NCBI GenBank assembly: GCA_017465905.1
Contig: JAFTVE010000022.1
Location: forward strand, 1 to 45,171
Direction of reading: 5' to 3'
Origin: Bacteroidaceae bacterium
GTDB taxonomy: Bacteria > Bacteroidota > Bacteroidia > Bacteroidales > Bacteroidaceae
DNA length: 45,171 bases
Shown here: positions 9,071-17,652 of the stretch, piece by piece
Position numbering within the stretch: the first letter of the stretch is position 1
Layout: each line of letters starts with the position of its first letter
Notes under the pieces: generated by a model
Databases searched by the model: none
Seen by the model: only the letters and a program-made list of their open reading frames with translations
Told to the model about the DNA's origin: nothing
Program-made: the position numbers and the translations under genes

Positions 9071-9314
9071 TCTATACTTCCGATTTCAACATCGCGTAAG
9101 TAAACCGCAGGGTTTGCCTTACATTATGCTACGAAATTTTTGTGCAGGATTTCTCCGCGTTTCGTCCTGAATGCTAATAAGCCTATGCTCACACATAGGT
9201 GAAAACAATCAGAGGCTAGCACACAAGTGCCAAACTCTAGTTTCTTGTTGTTATCAAAAGTCTGTTTCTATTTTGAATCCCGTCTACGCTTTACTCTGCG
9301 TGGCGGCATCGACG

Positions 9315-11234
9315 CTACCTCACGACCATCTTCCTGCCATTCACGATGTAGAGTCCATGGGGTAGTGCCTCCACTGAGCCAGCATCAATCCGTTGTCCTT
9401 GAAGGGTGTAGATGCCCATCGTTGTATGCCCTGCAAGCTCCGTCTCTTCGATGCCGACAGTGCTGCGCATGATGGCCAGCTTGGTGATGAACACGTTGGT
9501 GCCGGACTTTGAACGGGCTATTTTGAACGACTGGCTTCCTGCTCCTTCGCCTACGGTATAGGTGTTCGTGTTGGGCTGCTGGCCATAGTCGGGGTGGATA
9601 TTGTTCCACACCATATCGTCGCCCTCGTCGATGGCATGTCCGTTGTCGAAGAGGAGGTACAGCGTGCCGTTGGCATCGGTGTCCTTGTTGCGATAGGCCG
9701 TGATCTCCAGCTGGTCGTTTGCCTGTAGGGGGGTGTCGAGCGTGATAAGCAGGTAGTCGGTGCTGATATTGGCCTTCTTGGCACTGACGCTCAGTGTGTA
9801 GTATCCTGCATTCTCGTAGTTGACGCGACCTTCGTTCGCGCCATGTGCAGTGGCCACTCCGCCCTTTTCTTCAGGAGTACCGTCGGTGCTTTGCCATAGG
9901 TAGAATACCTCACCTGGTTGGGTGATATCTTCTTCCTCCTCTTCCTTCTCCTCCTCCTTGTCGTCGGCTTCCTGCTTGCTGATGGTCAGTGGGCTGTTCA
10001 GTGTAGGCCCTGCACCGTTTTCGGCCGAGGTCAGCACTGTAGGCACCTCCATGACATCATAGGCCGTATAGGTATAAGGGATGCGCACGGAGCCTTTGTT
10101 GCTTGGCTGAGAGAAAGATTCCGTGTAATGGTTGTTCTTGAACACGTAGGACTTGGCGCCGCTCTGCGAGAAGATCTTCTTCACTCCCTTCTCGAAGTAG
10201 TTGCCCTCGATGAGGAACTCCGAGTTCTTGCGCGGGTTCACCGAGCTACCGCATCCGGGGCAGTTGTAGTAGTTGTTGAGCAGGTGTATGGTGCCGAAGC
10301 GGGCCATGGGCATACGTCCCTCGCACTTGTTGCCCCATATGTTGTTGGCATAGGTGATGTTCAGGTTGTCCTCGCCCTGCTTACTGGCATCGTCGCTGCC
10401 TCCCACGAGGTTGCTCACCTTGTGGTCATAGGAGCGGGTGGTGTAGTCGAACACACACCAGCTGATGGTGACGAAGTCGGCCTTCACAGTCACGTCCAGG
10501 TTGCCATCCATGCCATCCGTAAAGCGGCAATGATCTACCCAAATGTGATGGGCACCGTCGCGAACCGACATCAGGTCATATCCGCCCACGTCGATGGAAC
10601 CGGGGCCAACGAAGTGGATGTTACGGATGATGATGTTACTCTTGCCGGAGATGTTGAAGATACCCGACTGGCGATACGCCTCGTTGCTGTCACCCAAATA
10701 GTCGATAAGCAATTGGCGCACTTTCGTCTCGCGTGCTTCGCCCACCTTCACGCCATTGGACAGCGTGCCTCCCGTGCCGCTCGATGTGGACAGGCTGTTC
10801 ACGTTGTTGTCGTCCATCAGCTTTCGGATGTCATCGCTCACGTAGAATTTCGTACCGATGCGTGCATTGTTGATGCCCACAATCGTGCGGTTCGAGGCAC
10901 TGAAGTTGATGTATCTCGACACCACGAAGTCGCCTGCCGAGCCATCAAGCACCACCACGGGATACTTCGCTATGGCACTGTTCAGCGCATTGTAGTCGTC
11001 TCCGCCCGAGGCTTTCAGGGTGATGCTCTTGCCTTCGCCTCCACCCATAAGCTCATAGTCGTCAGCCGTAGTCATACTTTTACATGTAGCCCATCCCATC
11101 GGGGCATTCATGTCGTATTTCGATAGATCAGTCTTTGTATCATCAGTCTGTGCATGAATGGTTTGCACGCTCATGACTACTGCTGCGATGACGAGCAACG
11201 TGAATAGTTGTTTGATTGTTCTCATATTCATCAT
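9315..11234 (-). CDS. Secreted pectate lyase, polysaccharide lyase family 1
   Basis: The 639-residue protein has a signal peptide, a PL1 right-handed beta-helix (about residues 60-400) and a C-terminal beta-sandwich-like module. Family marks are HIWVDHCRF, DVTVKADFVTISWCVF and SYDHKVSNLVGG, in the order expected for PL1 pectate lyases. A Glu/Lys-rich linker (KEEEKEEEEED, about 420-435) joins the lyase to the second module, which may bind carbohydrate. The tail GIYTLQGQRI...GLYIVNGRKMVVR is the short C-terminal signature common on secreted Bacteroidales proteins and may act in type IX secretion or surface attachment. Three Met codons lie within the first four residues; the longest frame is given. 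No SusC/SusD pair is adjacent, so this is not a classical utilisation locus. Confidence 0.9.
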   Translation of the reverse strand: MMNMRTIKQLFTLLVIAAVVMSVQTIHAQTDDTKTDLSKYDMNAPMGWATCKSMTTADDYELMGGGEGKSITLKASGGDDYNALNSAIAKYPVVVLDGSAGDFVVSRYINFSASNRTIVGINNARIGTKFYVSDDIRKLMDDNNVNSLSTSSGTGGTLSNGVKVGEARETKVRQLLIDYLGDSNEAYRQSGIFNISGKSNIIIRNIHFVGPGSIDVGGYDLMSVRDGAHHIWVDHCRFTDGMDGNLDVTVKADFVTISWCVFDYTTRSYDHKVSNLVGGSDDASKQGEDNLNITYANNIWGNKCEGRMPMARFGTIHLLNNYYNCPGCGSSVNPRKNSEFLIEGNYFEKGVKKIFSQSGAKSYVFKNNHYTESFSQPSNKGSVRIPYTYTAYDVMEVPTVLTSAENGAGPTLNSPLTISKQEADDKEEEKEEEEEDITQPGEVFYLWQSTDGTPEEKGGVATAHGANEGRVNYENAGYYTLSVSAKKANISTDYLLITLDTPLQANDQLEITAYRNKDTDANGTLYLLFDNGHAIDEGDDMVWNNIHPDYGQQPNTNTYTVGEGAGSQSFKIARSKSGTNVFITKLAIMRSTVGIEETELAGHTTMGIYTLQGQRIDAGSVEALPHGLYIVNGRKMVVR

Positions 11235-11331
11235 TTGTGGAAATATATTCTTTTTTTAATACATCGTTTATAATTAAGTAGCTAATAAAGGTGAAGATAA
11301 CTAACCCAATAAAGTGCTATTAATCCAGCAA

Positions 11332-11339
11332 CAAAGTTA
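11332..11339 (-). promoter_or_regulatory. -7 box for the pectate lyase gene
   Basis: On the minus strand TAACTTTG matches TAnnTTTG and would give a leader of about 95 nt. I see no clear -33 partner, so the call is moderate. Confidence 0.45.
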
Positions 11340-11488
11340 TATATTTTTTTGTGTAGTATTATCTTTTTTGTTTTTTTTCTACTGCCTCGTGTTAGATTTG
11401 TTTTTGTGTTATAGCTTTCATCCTGCGTAAATTGTATTTTTTATGTCATGTTTTGCATCTTTGCAACTGAGTTGCACGAATGATGTTG

Positions 11489-11496
11489 TATCTTTG
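11489..11496 (+). promoter_or_regulatory. -7 box for the metal efflux operon
   Basis: TATCTTTG matches the consensus exactly and lies 51 bp before the ATG at 11548. A related sequence, CATCTTTG, about 35 bp upstream may be a second weak start. The divergent 11235-11547 gap otherwise holds only AT-rich sequence. Confidence 0.65.
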
Positions 11497-11547
11497 CACT
11501 CGTAAATAGAATTGTTGTATCGAGAATAACAAAAAAACACGATAGAA

Positions 11548-12855
11548 ATGAATAGACGAATGCAATCGTTGGCTTGCGTATGCGCGGCATTGATATTCGC
11601 TGCGTGTGGTGGCAAGCAAGGTAATCACGATCACGAACATGCTCATGAGCATCATGCACATACTGAAGAGCATCATTCCCATGATGGGCATTCCCATGAG
11701 GAGCATGAGCATGCTCACGACCATGCGCATGAAAATCATAGTCATGAGGAACATAATCACTCTCATGAGGGACATGCGCATGAGGCACATGCACATGCCG
11801 AGGAGGCACATGGGCACGAACATGCTCATGGCGAGGGCATAGCTTTTACCAAGCAGCAGGCTGCGGCGGCCGGGCTCAAGGTGGAGACAGTAGCGAAGGC
11901 TCCTTTTAGCGGAGTGATAAAGACTGCCGGACACATTCAGGCACCGAAGGGTAATGAGGCTGTTGTGGTGGCCACATCGGCTGGTGTGCTCTACTACACC
12001 GACCCTTCGATAGCCGAAGGTGTGCCACTGGGTACGGGCAAGGCATTGGCTGGCATATCGGCCAAGAAGTTGCAGGATGGTGACCCCTTGCTCAAGGCCA
12101 AGCTGGTTTATGAAACGGCATTGGCCGAATATGAGCGTGCACAGCGATTGGTTGACGACAAGATTGTGTCGGCCAAGGAGTTTGAACAGATACGTCTGCG
12201 CTACGAGACCGCCAAGACGACCTATGAGGGACAGGCGCAAGGGATGACCGAGAAGGGTGCCTCGCTGACGTCTCCAATGAATGGATACCTGAAGCAGCTG
12301 CTCGTGCCTAATGGGGCTTATGTAGAGGTCGGTCAGCCTGTGGCTGTGATTACGCAGACTCGCCGATTGCAGCTGAAGGCCGAGGTGAGCGAACGCGACT
12401 ACGCCTTGCTCTCCAAGGTGAACGCAGCCAACTTCCGCCCAGCATATACCGACCGTCTGTACAAGACATCAGAGTTGAATGGTCGCCTCGTTGCCTATGG
12501 CAAGGCTGCCGCCGACGAGGCTTCGCACTATATTCCCGTGACCTTTGAGTTTGATAACGTAGGCGACATCATCGCTGGCTCGTATGCCGAGGTGTACCTG
12601 CTCACTTCGCCTGAGGAGGGTGTGATAGCCATTCCCATCAGTGCGCTCACTGAGGAGCAGGGACTATATTATATATATGTGCAGCTGTGCGAGGAGGAGT
12701 ATGAGAAGCGTGGCGTCACCCTGGGCCGTCGCGATGGCGAGCGTGTGGAGATACTGCATGGTCTGCATGGTGGCGAGCGCGTAGTGACCCAAGGAGCCTA
12801 TCAGGTGAAACTGGCTTCGGTGACTACGGCGATACCGCACGGACACAGTCATTAG
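11548..12855 (+). CDS. Metal efflux periplasmic adaptor (CusB/CzcB-like) with a His-rich N-terminus
   Basis: This is the membrane-fusion subunit of a heavy-metal RND pump. A lipobox (IFAACG) predicts a lipoprotein anchored in the inner membrane. Residues about 26-97 hold roughly 30 histidines in HxH and HEH patterns, an obvious metal-binding tract. The adaptor fold follows: a beta-barrel/lipoyl region around GVIKTAGHIQAP, a coiled-coil hairpin (YETALAEYERAQRLV...FEQIRLRYETAKTTY) and GYLKQLLVPNGAYVEVGQPV, then a C-terminal barrel. The His tract is far longer than in most CusB proteins and may buffer or deliver Zn, Ni or Cu. It heads the operon with the pump and the channel; the 104-bp gap to the pump is filled by heptamer repeats. 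Confidence 0.9.
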   Translation: MNRRMQSLACVCAALIFAACGGKQGNHDHEHAHEHHAHTEEHHSHDGHSHEEHEHAHDHAHENHSHEEHNHSHEGHAHEAHAHAEEAHGHEHAHGEGIAFTKQQAAAAGLKVETVAKAPFSGVIKTAGHIQAPKGNEAVVVATSAGVLYYTDPSIAEGVPLGTGKALAGISAKKLQDGDPLLKAKLVYETALAEYERAQRLVDDKIVSAKEFEQIRLRYETAKTTYEGQAQGMTEKGASLTSPMNGYLKQLLVPNGAYVEVGQPVAVITQTRRLQLKAEVSERDYALLSKVNAANFRPAYTDRLYKTSELNGRLVAYGKAAADEASHYIPVTFEFDNVGDIIAGSYAEVYLLTSPEEGVIAIPISALTEEQGLYYIYVQLCEEEYEKRGVTLGRRDGERVEILHGLHGGERVVTQGAYQVKLASVTTAIPHGHSH

Positions 12856-12856
12856 A

Positions 12857-12956
12857 ATTCTGAATCCTCAATTCTGAATTCTGAATTAAAGCTTCGCGAT
12901 TGTTTTTTATTCCTGATGGCAATTCAGAATTCATAATTCAAAACTCAAAATTATTT
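12857..12956. repeat. Inverted pair of heptamer repeats between adaptor and pump genes
   Basis: The left arm 12857-12891 is five 7-bp units (ATTCTGA, ATCCTCA, ATTCTGA, ATTCTGA, ATTAAAG) starting right after the adaptor stop. The right arm 12922-12956 is five units (ATTCAGA, ATTCATA, ATTCAAA, ACTCAAA, ATTATTT) ending 3 bp before the GTG at 12960. The arms are partly complementary. This is the same architecture as at 2397-2493 but with a different heptamer. Confidence 0.85.
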
Positions 12957-12959
12957 GTC

Positions 12960-15900
12960 GTGTTAAACAAAATTATACGTTTTTCTCTCAACAACCGTCT
13001 GCTCGTGCTCGTGCTGTCGGTGTTGCTGATGGTGGCAGGTGTGTACACCGCCACGACGATGGATGTGGATGTGTTCCCTGACCTCAATGCTCCTACGGTG
13101 ACGGTGATGACCGAGGCCAAGGGTATGGCGCCCGAGGAGGTGGAGCGACTGGTGACATTCCCCATTGAGACAGCCGTGAACGGTGCCACCGATGTACGCC
13201 GTGTGCGCTCGTCGTCCACTACGGGATTTTCCATCGTATGGGTGGAGTTTGATTGGGGCACCGATATCTATCGGGCCCGTCAGATAGTGTCGGAAAAGAT
13301 TGCAACCGTGATGGATGCACTGCCTCAGCATGTGGGCACGCCTACACTCGGCCCGCAGTCGTCAATCCTTGGTGAGGTGCTGTTTGTGGGGCTGACGGTG
13401 GATGATAAAGCGGCCTTTCGCGATGGTGTCATGCTGAGCAGCGCGAAGCATCTCGCAGAGTGTTCTGGTAAAAAAGATTTGCAAAGTCCCAGCGCGGGAT
13501 CCTTCGTTTACACTCAGGATGACAGGGAGGGAACTTCTCTCCAGGACCTCCGCACCCTGGCCGACTGGACCATCCGTCCACGCTTGCTCGCTACGGGCGG
13601 TGTGGCACAGGTAGCTGTGCTTGGCGGTGAGGTGAAGGAGTATCAGATACTGCTCAGCCCTGAGAAGATGATGCACTATGATGTGTCGTTGGGCGAGGTG
13701 ATGGAGGTGGTATCGGGCATGAATCAGAATGCTACGGGTGGCACACTCTATGAGTATGGCAACGAATACATTATCCGCGGAATGCTCTCGACAAACGATG
13801 TGGATGAGATAGGCCGCACGGTAGTGAAGCGGGTAGGGGGGGCGCCTCTCTTGCTGAATCACATTGCCGAAGTAAAGATTGGCGACCAGCGTCCCAAGTT
13901 TGGTATGGCATCGCTGAGCACCGAGCCAGCGATCATCCTCACCGTGACCAAGCAACCCAATACCAGTACATTGGAACTCACCAAGAAGCTGGATGCCACG
14001 CTCGAGGACCTCAAGCGTGAGCTCCCTGCTGATGTGAAGGTTACTACCGACGTATACCGTCAGGAGCGCTTCATCAACAGCTCCATAGATAATGTGAAGA
14101 GCGCCCTCATCGAGGGAGCCATCTTTGTGGTCATCGTGCTTTTCATTTTCCTGATGAATGTGCGCACCACACTCATCTCGCTCGTCACCATACCGCTTGC
14201 TTTTGTGGCTGCCATCCTTACGCTCAACGCTTTCGGACTTACCATCAACACGATGAGTCTGGGCGGTTTGGCCATCGCCATCGGTTCACTCGTGGACGAT
14301 GCCATCGTGGATGTGGAGAACGTGTATAAACGTCTGCGCGAGAACCGTGCTCTGCCTATCGACCAGCGCCGTCCCGTGCTCACGGTCATCTACGATGCCT
14401 CCAGAGAGGTGCGCATGCCTATCCTCAACTCTACGCTCATCATTATCGCCAGCTTCGTACCCCTCTTCTTCCTGACGGGCATGGAAGGACGTATGTTGGC
14501 CCCGCTCGGCATAGCCTTCATCGTGGCGTTGTGTGCCTCTACCCTGGTGGCGCTGACGCTCACTCCGGTGCTGTGCAGTTATCTATTGGGAAGAAACTCG
14601 GAGAACTCTGAGAACTCGGAGATCTCTGAGCACTCCGATAAAGAACCTCCCGTAACCCGTTGGCTCAAGAACGGATACACCCGTCTTCTCTCGTGGACTC
14701 TCCGCCATCGCTGGCCCGTATTGGGAAGCACTGCAGCGCTGCTCGTCGTGGCGTTGGTGGCTTTCTTCGGATTGGGGCGTTCGTTCCTGCCGCCCTTCAA
14801 TGAGGGTTCGTTTACCATCAATGTAGCCACACTGCCGGGTATCTCGTTGGAAGAGTCCGACAAGATTGGTCGCCGTGCCGAAGAGCTGTTGCTCACCATT
14901 CCCGAAATAAAGACCGTAGGCCGTAAGACCGGACGTGCCGAGCTGGATGAGCACGCCTTGGGTGTGAACGTATCGGAGATAGAGGCTCCCTTCGAGTTGG
15001 CCGACCGTTCCAAAGACGAACTTATCGCTGAGGTGCGCGAGAAGTTGGGCACGCTGCCCGGTGTGAACGTGGAGGTGGGTGCGCCCATCAGTCACCGCAT
15101 CGACGCCATGCTCTCGGGTACTCGTGCCAGCATTGCCGTGAAGATATTCGGTACCGACCTCAATGAGATGTATCGCATAGGAAACCGTGTGAAGGCGGCC
15201 GTTGAGGGTGTAGAGGGCATTGCCGACCTCAACGTGGAGCAGCAGGTGGAGCGCCCGCAGCTGAAGATTGTGCCCAAACGCGATGTGATGGCCAAGTATG
15301 GAGTCTCCATGCCTGAGTTTGCCGATATGGTGAGCGTGCTGCTTGCCGGTGAACCCGTGTCGCAGGTCTACGAAGGTCGCCGCGTCTTTGACCTCACCCT
15401 CAAGGTTGGTGACGACAGTCGTGCTACTGCCGAGGATATACGTCGCTTGATTGTAGATGCCGGTGACACGAAGGTGCCTCTGGGGCAGATTGCCGATGTG
15501 GTGTCGTCGGTAGGTCCCAACACCATAAACCGCGAGAACGTGGAGCGCAAGGTGGTTGTGTCGGCCAATGTGGCTGGGCGCGACCTCCGTGGTGTGGTCA
15601 CCGATATGCGCCGCATCATCGAGGAACAGATAGAACTGCCCGAGGACTATCACATACAGTATGGCGGGCAGTTTGAGAATGAGGAGAACGCCTCGCGAAC
15701 CATCCTCATCGCTTCGTTGTTTGCCATAATGGTGATATTTATGCTTCTCTACAATCAGTTCCGCAGCCTCGTGCAGTCGGCTGTTATTCTTGTCAATCTG
15801 CCGCTTGCCCTTATCGGTGGCGTGCTGGTATTGTGGCTTACGGGTGGCGAACTGAGTATCCCGGCACTCATCGGATTCATCTCGCTCTTCGGCATTGCCA

Positions 15901-16196
15901 CACGTAACGGTATGCTGCTCATCGAGCGATACAACGACCTTTGTGCCGAGGGCTACTCGGTGGTGGAAAGTGTACTGCGCGGTTCGGCCGACCGTCTCAA
16001 CCCCATCTTGATGACGGCACTGACTACTGCCCTTGCACTCATACCCTTGGCTCTTGGAGGTGATCTTCCAGGCAACGAGATACAGAGTCCCATGGCCAAG
16101 GTAATTCTCGGCGGACTCGCCACGTCGACCCTGCTCAACGGATTTATCGTGCCTATTATGTATATGATGGTGGCAAAGAAGAATACTCAAAAGTGA
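12960..16196 (+). CDS. Heavy-metal RND efflux pump, CusA/CzcA family
   Basis: The 1078-residue inner membrane pump drives metal export with the proton gradient. Seen are the N-terminal helix (LLVLVLSVLLMVAGVY), FPDLNAPTVTVMTEA, GLAPEEVE-like GMAPEEVER, and the TM4 motif AIAIGSLVDDAIVDVEN. That motif is nearer to CusA (AIG..VDAAI) than to CzcA (DFG..VDGAV), so monovalent copper/silver is possible, but the metal is not certain. The GTG at 12960 is chosen because the family begins with LNKIIRFSL; an earlier TTG would translate the repeats. Two oddities are in frame. About 40 extra residues at roughly 148-190 are encoded mainly by a palindromic repeat element, and a 9-bp repeat encodes SENSENSEISEHS in the loop between TM6 and TM7. 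No stop or frameshift results. Confidence 0.93.
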   Translation: MLNKIIRFSLNNRLLVLVLSVLLMVAGVYTATTMDVDVFPDLNAPTVTVMTEAKGMAPEEVERLVTFPIETAVNGATDVRRVRSSSTTGFSIVWVEFDWGTDIYRARQIVSEKIATVMDALPQHVGTPTLGPQSSILGEVLFVGLTVDDKAAFRDGVMLSSAKHLAECSGKKDLQSPSAGSFVYTQDDREGTSLQDLRTLADWTIRPRLLATGGVAQVAVLGGEVKEYQILLSPEKMMHYDVSLGEVMEVVSGMNQNATGGTLYEYGNEYIIRGMLSTNDVDEIGRTVVKRVGGAPLLLNHIAEVKIGDQRPKFGMASLSTEPAIILTVTKQPNTSTLELTKKLDATLEDLKRELPADVKVTTDVYRQERFINSSIDNVKSALIEGAIFVVIVLFIFLMNVRTTLISLVTIPLAFVAAILTLNAFGLTINTMSLGGLAIAIGSLVDDAIVDVENVYKRLRENRALPIDQRRPVLTVIYDASREVRMPILNSTLIIIASFVPLFFLTGMEGRMLAPLGIAFIVALCASTLVALTLTPVLCSYLLGRNSENSENSEISEHSDKEPPVTRWLKNGYTRLLSWTLRHRWPVLGSTAALLVVALVAFFGLGRSFLPPFNEGSFTINVATLPGISLEESDKIGRRAEELLLTIPEIKTVGRKTGRAELDEHALGVNVSEIEAPFELADRSKDELIAEVREKLGTLPGVNVEVGAPISHRIDAMLSGTRASIAVKIFGTDLNEMYRIGNRVKAAVEGVEGIADLNVEQQVERPQLKIVPKRDVMAKYGVSMPEFADMVSVLLAGEPVSQVYEGRRVFDLTLKVGDDSRATAEDIRRLIVDAGDTKVPLGQIADVVSSVGPNTINRENVERKVVVSANVAGRDLRGVVTDMRRIIEEQIELPEDYHIQYGGQFENEENASRTILIASLFAIMVIFMLLYNQFRSLVQSAVILVNLPLALIGGVLVLWLTGGELSIPALIGFISLFGIATRNGMLLIERYNDLCAEGYSVVESVLRGSADRLNPILMTALTTALALIPLALGGDLPGNEIQSPMAKVILGGLATSTLLNGFIVPIMYMMVAKKNTQK
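13427..13524 (+). repeat. Palindromic dispersed element inserted in frame in the pump gene
   Basis: The left arm 13427-13456 begins TGTCATGCTGAGC...GAAGCATCTCGC. The right arm 13494-13524 ends ATCCTTCGTTTACACTCAG.ATGACA and is its imperfect reverse complement. A near twin lies at 16207-16289 in the gap after this gene. The encoded segment (about DGVMLSSAKHL to FVYTQDDREG) breaks the family sequence between GLTVDD and SLQDLRTLADW, where relatives have only a few residues. Confidence 0.82.
14595..14639 (+). repeat. 9-bp tandem repeat in the pump coding sequence
   Basis: Five units of the AACTCGGAG/AACTCTGAG type encode a Ser-Glu-Asn repeat in a cytoplasmic loop of the pump. The 9-bp period keeps frame. 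Copy number could vary by slippage without killing the gene. Confidence 0.75.
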
Positions 16197-16206
16197 CAAT
16201 ATTATT

Positions 16207-16289
16207 TGTCATTCTGAGCAGAGCGAAGAATCTCGCATAGTCGATGACAGAGTTTCAACGCGAGATCCTTCGCTACGCTCAGGATGACA
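16207..16289. repeat. Palindromic dispersed element between pump and channel genes
   Basis: TGTCATTCTGAGCAGAGCG at the left and GATCCTTCGCTACGCTCAGG..TGACA at the right are imperfect reverse complements around a variable centre. It starts 10 bp after the pump stop and ends 19 bp before the channel start. It is the same element type as the copy inside the pump gene. Elements beginning TGTCATTCTGAGC occur in many bacterial genomes, to my recollection. Confidence 0.82.
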
Positions 16290-16308
16290 AGACAGAAGGT
16301 TATACAAT

Positions 16309-17628
16309 ATGAAGCAATACAGATTCATCGTCGCCCTTGTGGCAATAAGCATAGCTTTTACGGTCAATGGTCAGGATAATAATTATGATGCTGTGCCACG
16401 GAATTATGATGCTACACATCAAGATTCCTTGCTGGCTCGGCAGAGTCCAAACTCGTTTGACTCTGCTCTCGCTGCGCCACGGAATTGTCAATTGTCAATT
16501 GTCAATTGTCAATTGAATGCTCTTCTCGACTCCATCGACCATAACAATACCACCCTCATAGCCCTGCGCAAGGAGGCCGAGGCTCGCAAGCTGGAGAACC
16601 GTACCGATATCACCCTTGCCGATCCCGAGGTAGGCCTCAAGCGTATGTGGGAGGGTGCCGAGCAGACGGGCAATTTGACGGAGTTTACCGTGGGCCAATC
16701 CTTCGACCTGCCTACCGTGTTGGGCAAGCGCAAGGGGGTAGCGGTGCAGAAGAATCAGCTCGTCGACGAGGAGTATCGTGCACAGCGCATGGGCATACTG
16801 CTCGAGGCCGAGTTGGTGTGTATCGACATCACCTATTACAATGCCCTTGCTGCCGAGCTCGACCGCCGCTTGGGCCATGCCCGCCGTGTAGTGGAGGTAG
16901 AGAAGCGCCGCCTCGATAGTGGCGACACCGATGTGCTCTCCTATAATAATGTAGTGCTCAGCCTCTCGGCACTCGAAGCCGAGAAGGCACGTGTGGAGAT
17001 GGAGCGTGGAGTGCTGATGACACGCTTGGCCCATCTGAACGGTGGTCGTCCCTTGGGCTTCGATGCACAGGAGTATGCTCCAGCGACGTTGACAGACGAC
17101 TTCGAGTCGTGGTACCAGGAGGCACTCGAGCGCAGCCCCGATATGGCCCTGGCACGCGAGGAACGTGAGGTGCGCCGTAGCGAACTGTCCTTGTCCAAGA
17201 CGATGCACTTGCCCACACTATCAGCTACCTATATAAATGAGCGTCATCGTACAGGCGAGCGTTCACAGGGCTTTACCGTAGGCATGAACCTCCCCCTCTG
17301 GGCCAACAAGAACCGTGTGCGTTCGGCACGCACGGCACTCAGTGCTGCCGAAGCCCGTGAGGCCGATGCCGAGTTGCAGCTGCGTAGCCAACTGTTGGAG
17401 GGGTATGAGCGCGTGAGAGGACTGCAGCATACAGCCGACCTCTATCGCCGTGCACTCGCCGAGGCCAACAACAGCGAGATGCTGGCTCGCGCCATGGACG
17501 AGGGCTTCATCTCCGTGCTCGAGTATCTGCAGGGCATAGAGCTCTATTACGACTACCTCGACCGTAGCCTTAATGCCGACCGTGAGTATCATCGCGCGCT
17601 TGCCGAGCTCGAAGCCTGGCGGCTGTAA
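16309..17628 (+). CDS. TolC-like outer membrane channel of the metal efflux system (CusC/CzcC type)
   Basis: The 439-residue protein completes the tripartite pump by forming the outer membrane and periplasmic duct. It has a signal peptide (FIVALVAISIAFTVNGQ) and the two halves of long amphipathic helices typical of outer membrane efflux proteins (EAEARKLENRTDITLADPEVGLK, then ELQLRSQLLEGYERVRGL near 360-375 and a matching C-terminal helix). About residues 26-70, before the first helix, are low-complexity and contain RNCQLSIVNCQLN, encoded by a heptamer repeat rather than conserved sequence. This region would be in the periplasm near the N-terminus, where insertions are tolerated. It is the last gene of the operon and convergent with the next gene. 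Confidence 0.88.
   Translation: MKQYRFIVALVAISIAFTVNGQDNNYDAVPRNYDATHQDSLLARQSPNSFDSALAAPRNCQLSIVNCQLNALLDSIDHNNTTLIALRKEAEARKLENRTDITLADPEVGLKRMWEGAEQTGNLTEFTVGQSFDLPTVLGKRKGVAVQKNQLVDEEYRAQRMGILLEAELVCIDITYYNALAAELDRRLGHARRVVEVEKRRLDSGDTDVLSYNNVVLSLSALEAEKARVEMERGVLMTRLAHLNGGRPLGFDAQEYAPATLTDDFESWYQEALERSPDMALAREEREVRRSELSLSKTMHLPTLSATYINERHRTGERSQGFTVGMNLPLWANKNRVRSARTALSAAEAREADAELQLRSQLLEGYERVRGLQHTADLYRRALAEANNSEMLARAMDEGFISVLEYLQGIELYYDYLDRSLNADREYHRALAELEAWRL
16484..16515 (+). repeat. ATTGTCA heptamer repeat inside the TolC-like gene
   Basis: Four and a half perfect copies of ATTGTCA are translated as part of the N-terminal region. Similar units (ATTGTCA, AATTGTA) occur in the gap at 21593-21620, so an intergenic-type repeat appears to have entered coding sequence here. 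Confidence 0.85.
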
Positions 17629-17652
17629 AACTCAATTCCTATCTATAGAAGC

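Noticed and set aside
9918-11126. Long plus-strand open frame opposite the pectate lyase
   Set aside because: The lyase on the other strand has full family motifs; this frame has none and is rich in His/Val/Ala, typical of a shadow.
11441-11809. Antisense frame rich in His and Pro over the His tract
   Set aside because: It is the reverse reading of the CAT/CAC-rich repeat in the adaptor gene, not an independent gene.
14583-16199. 538-codon minus-strand frame opposite the RND pump
   Set aside because: The pump motifs on the plus strand are unequivocal; the antisense frame shows no family resemblance.
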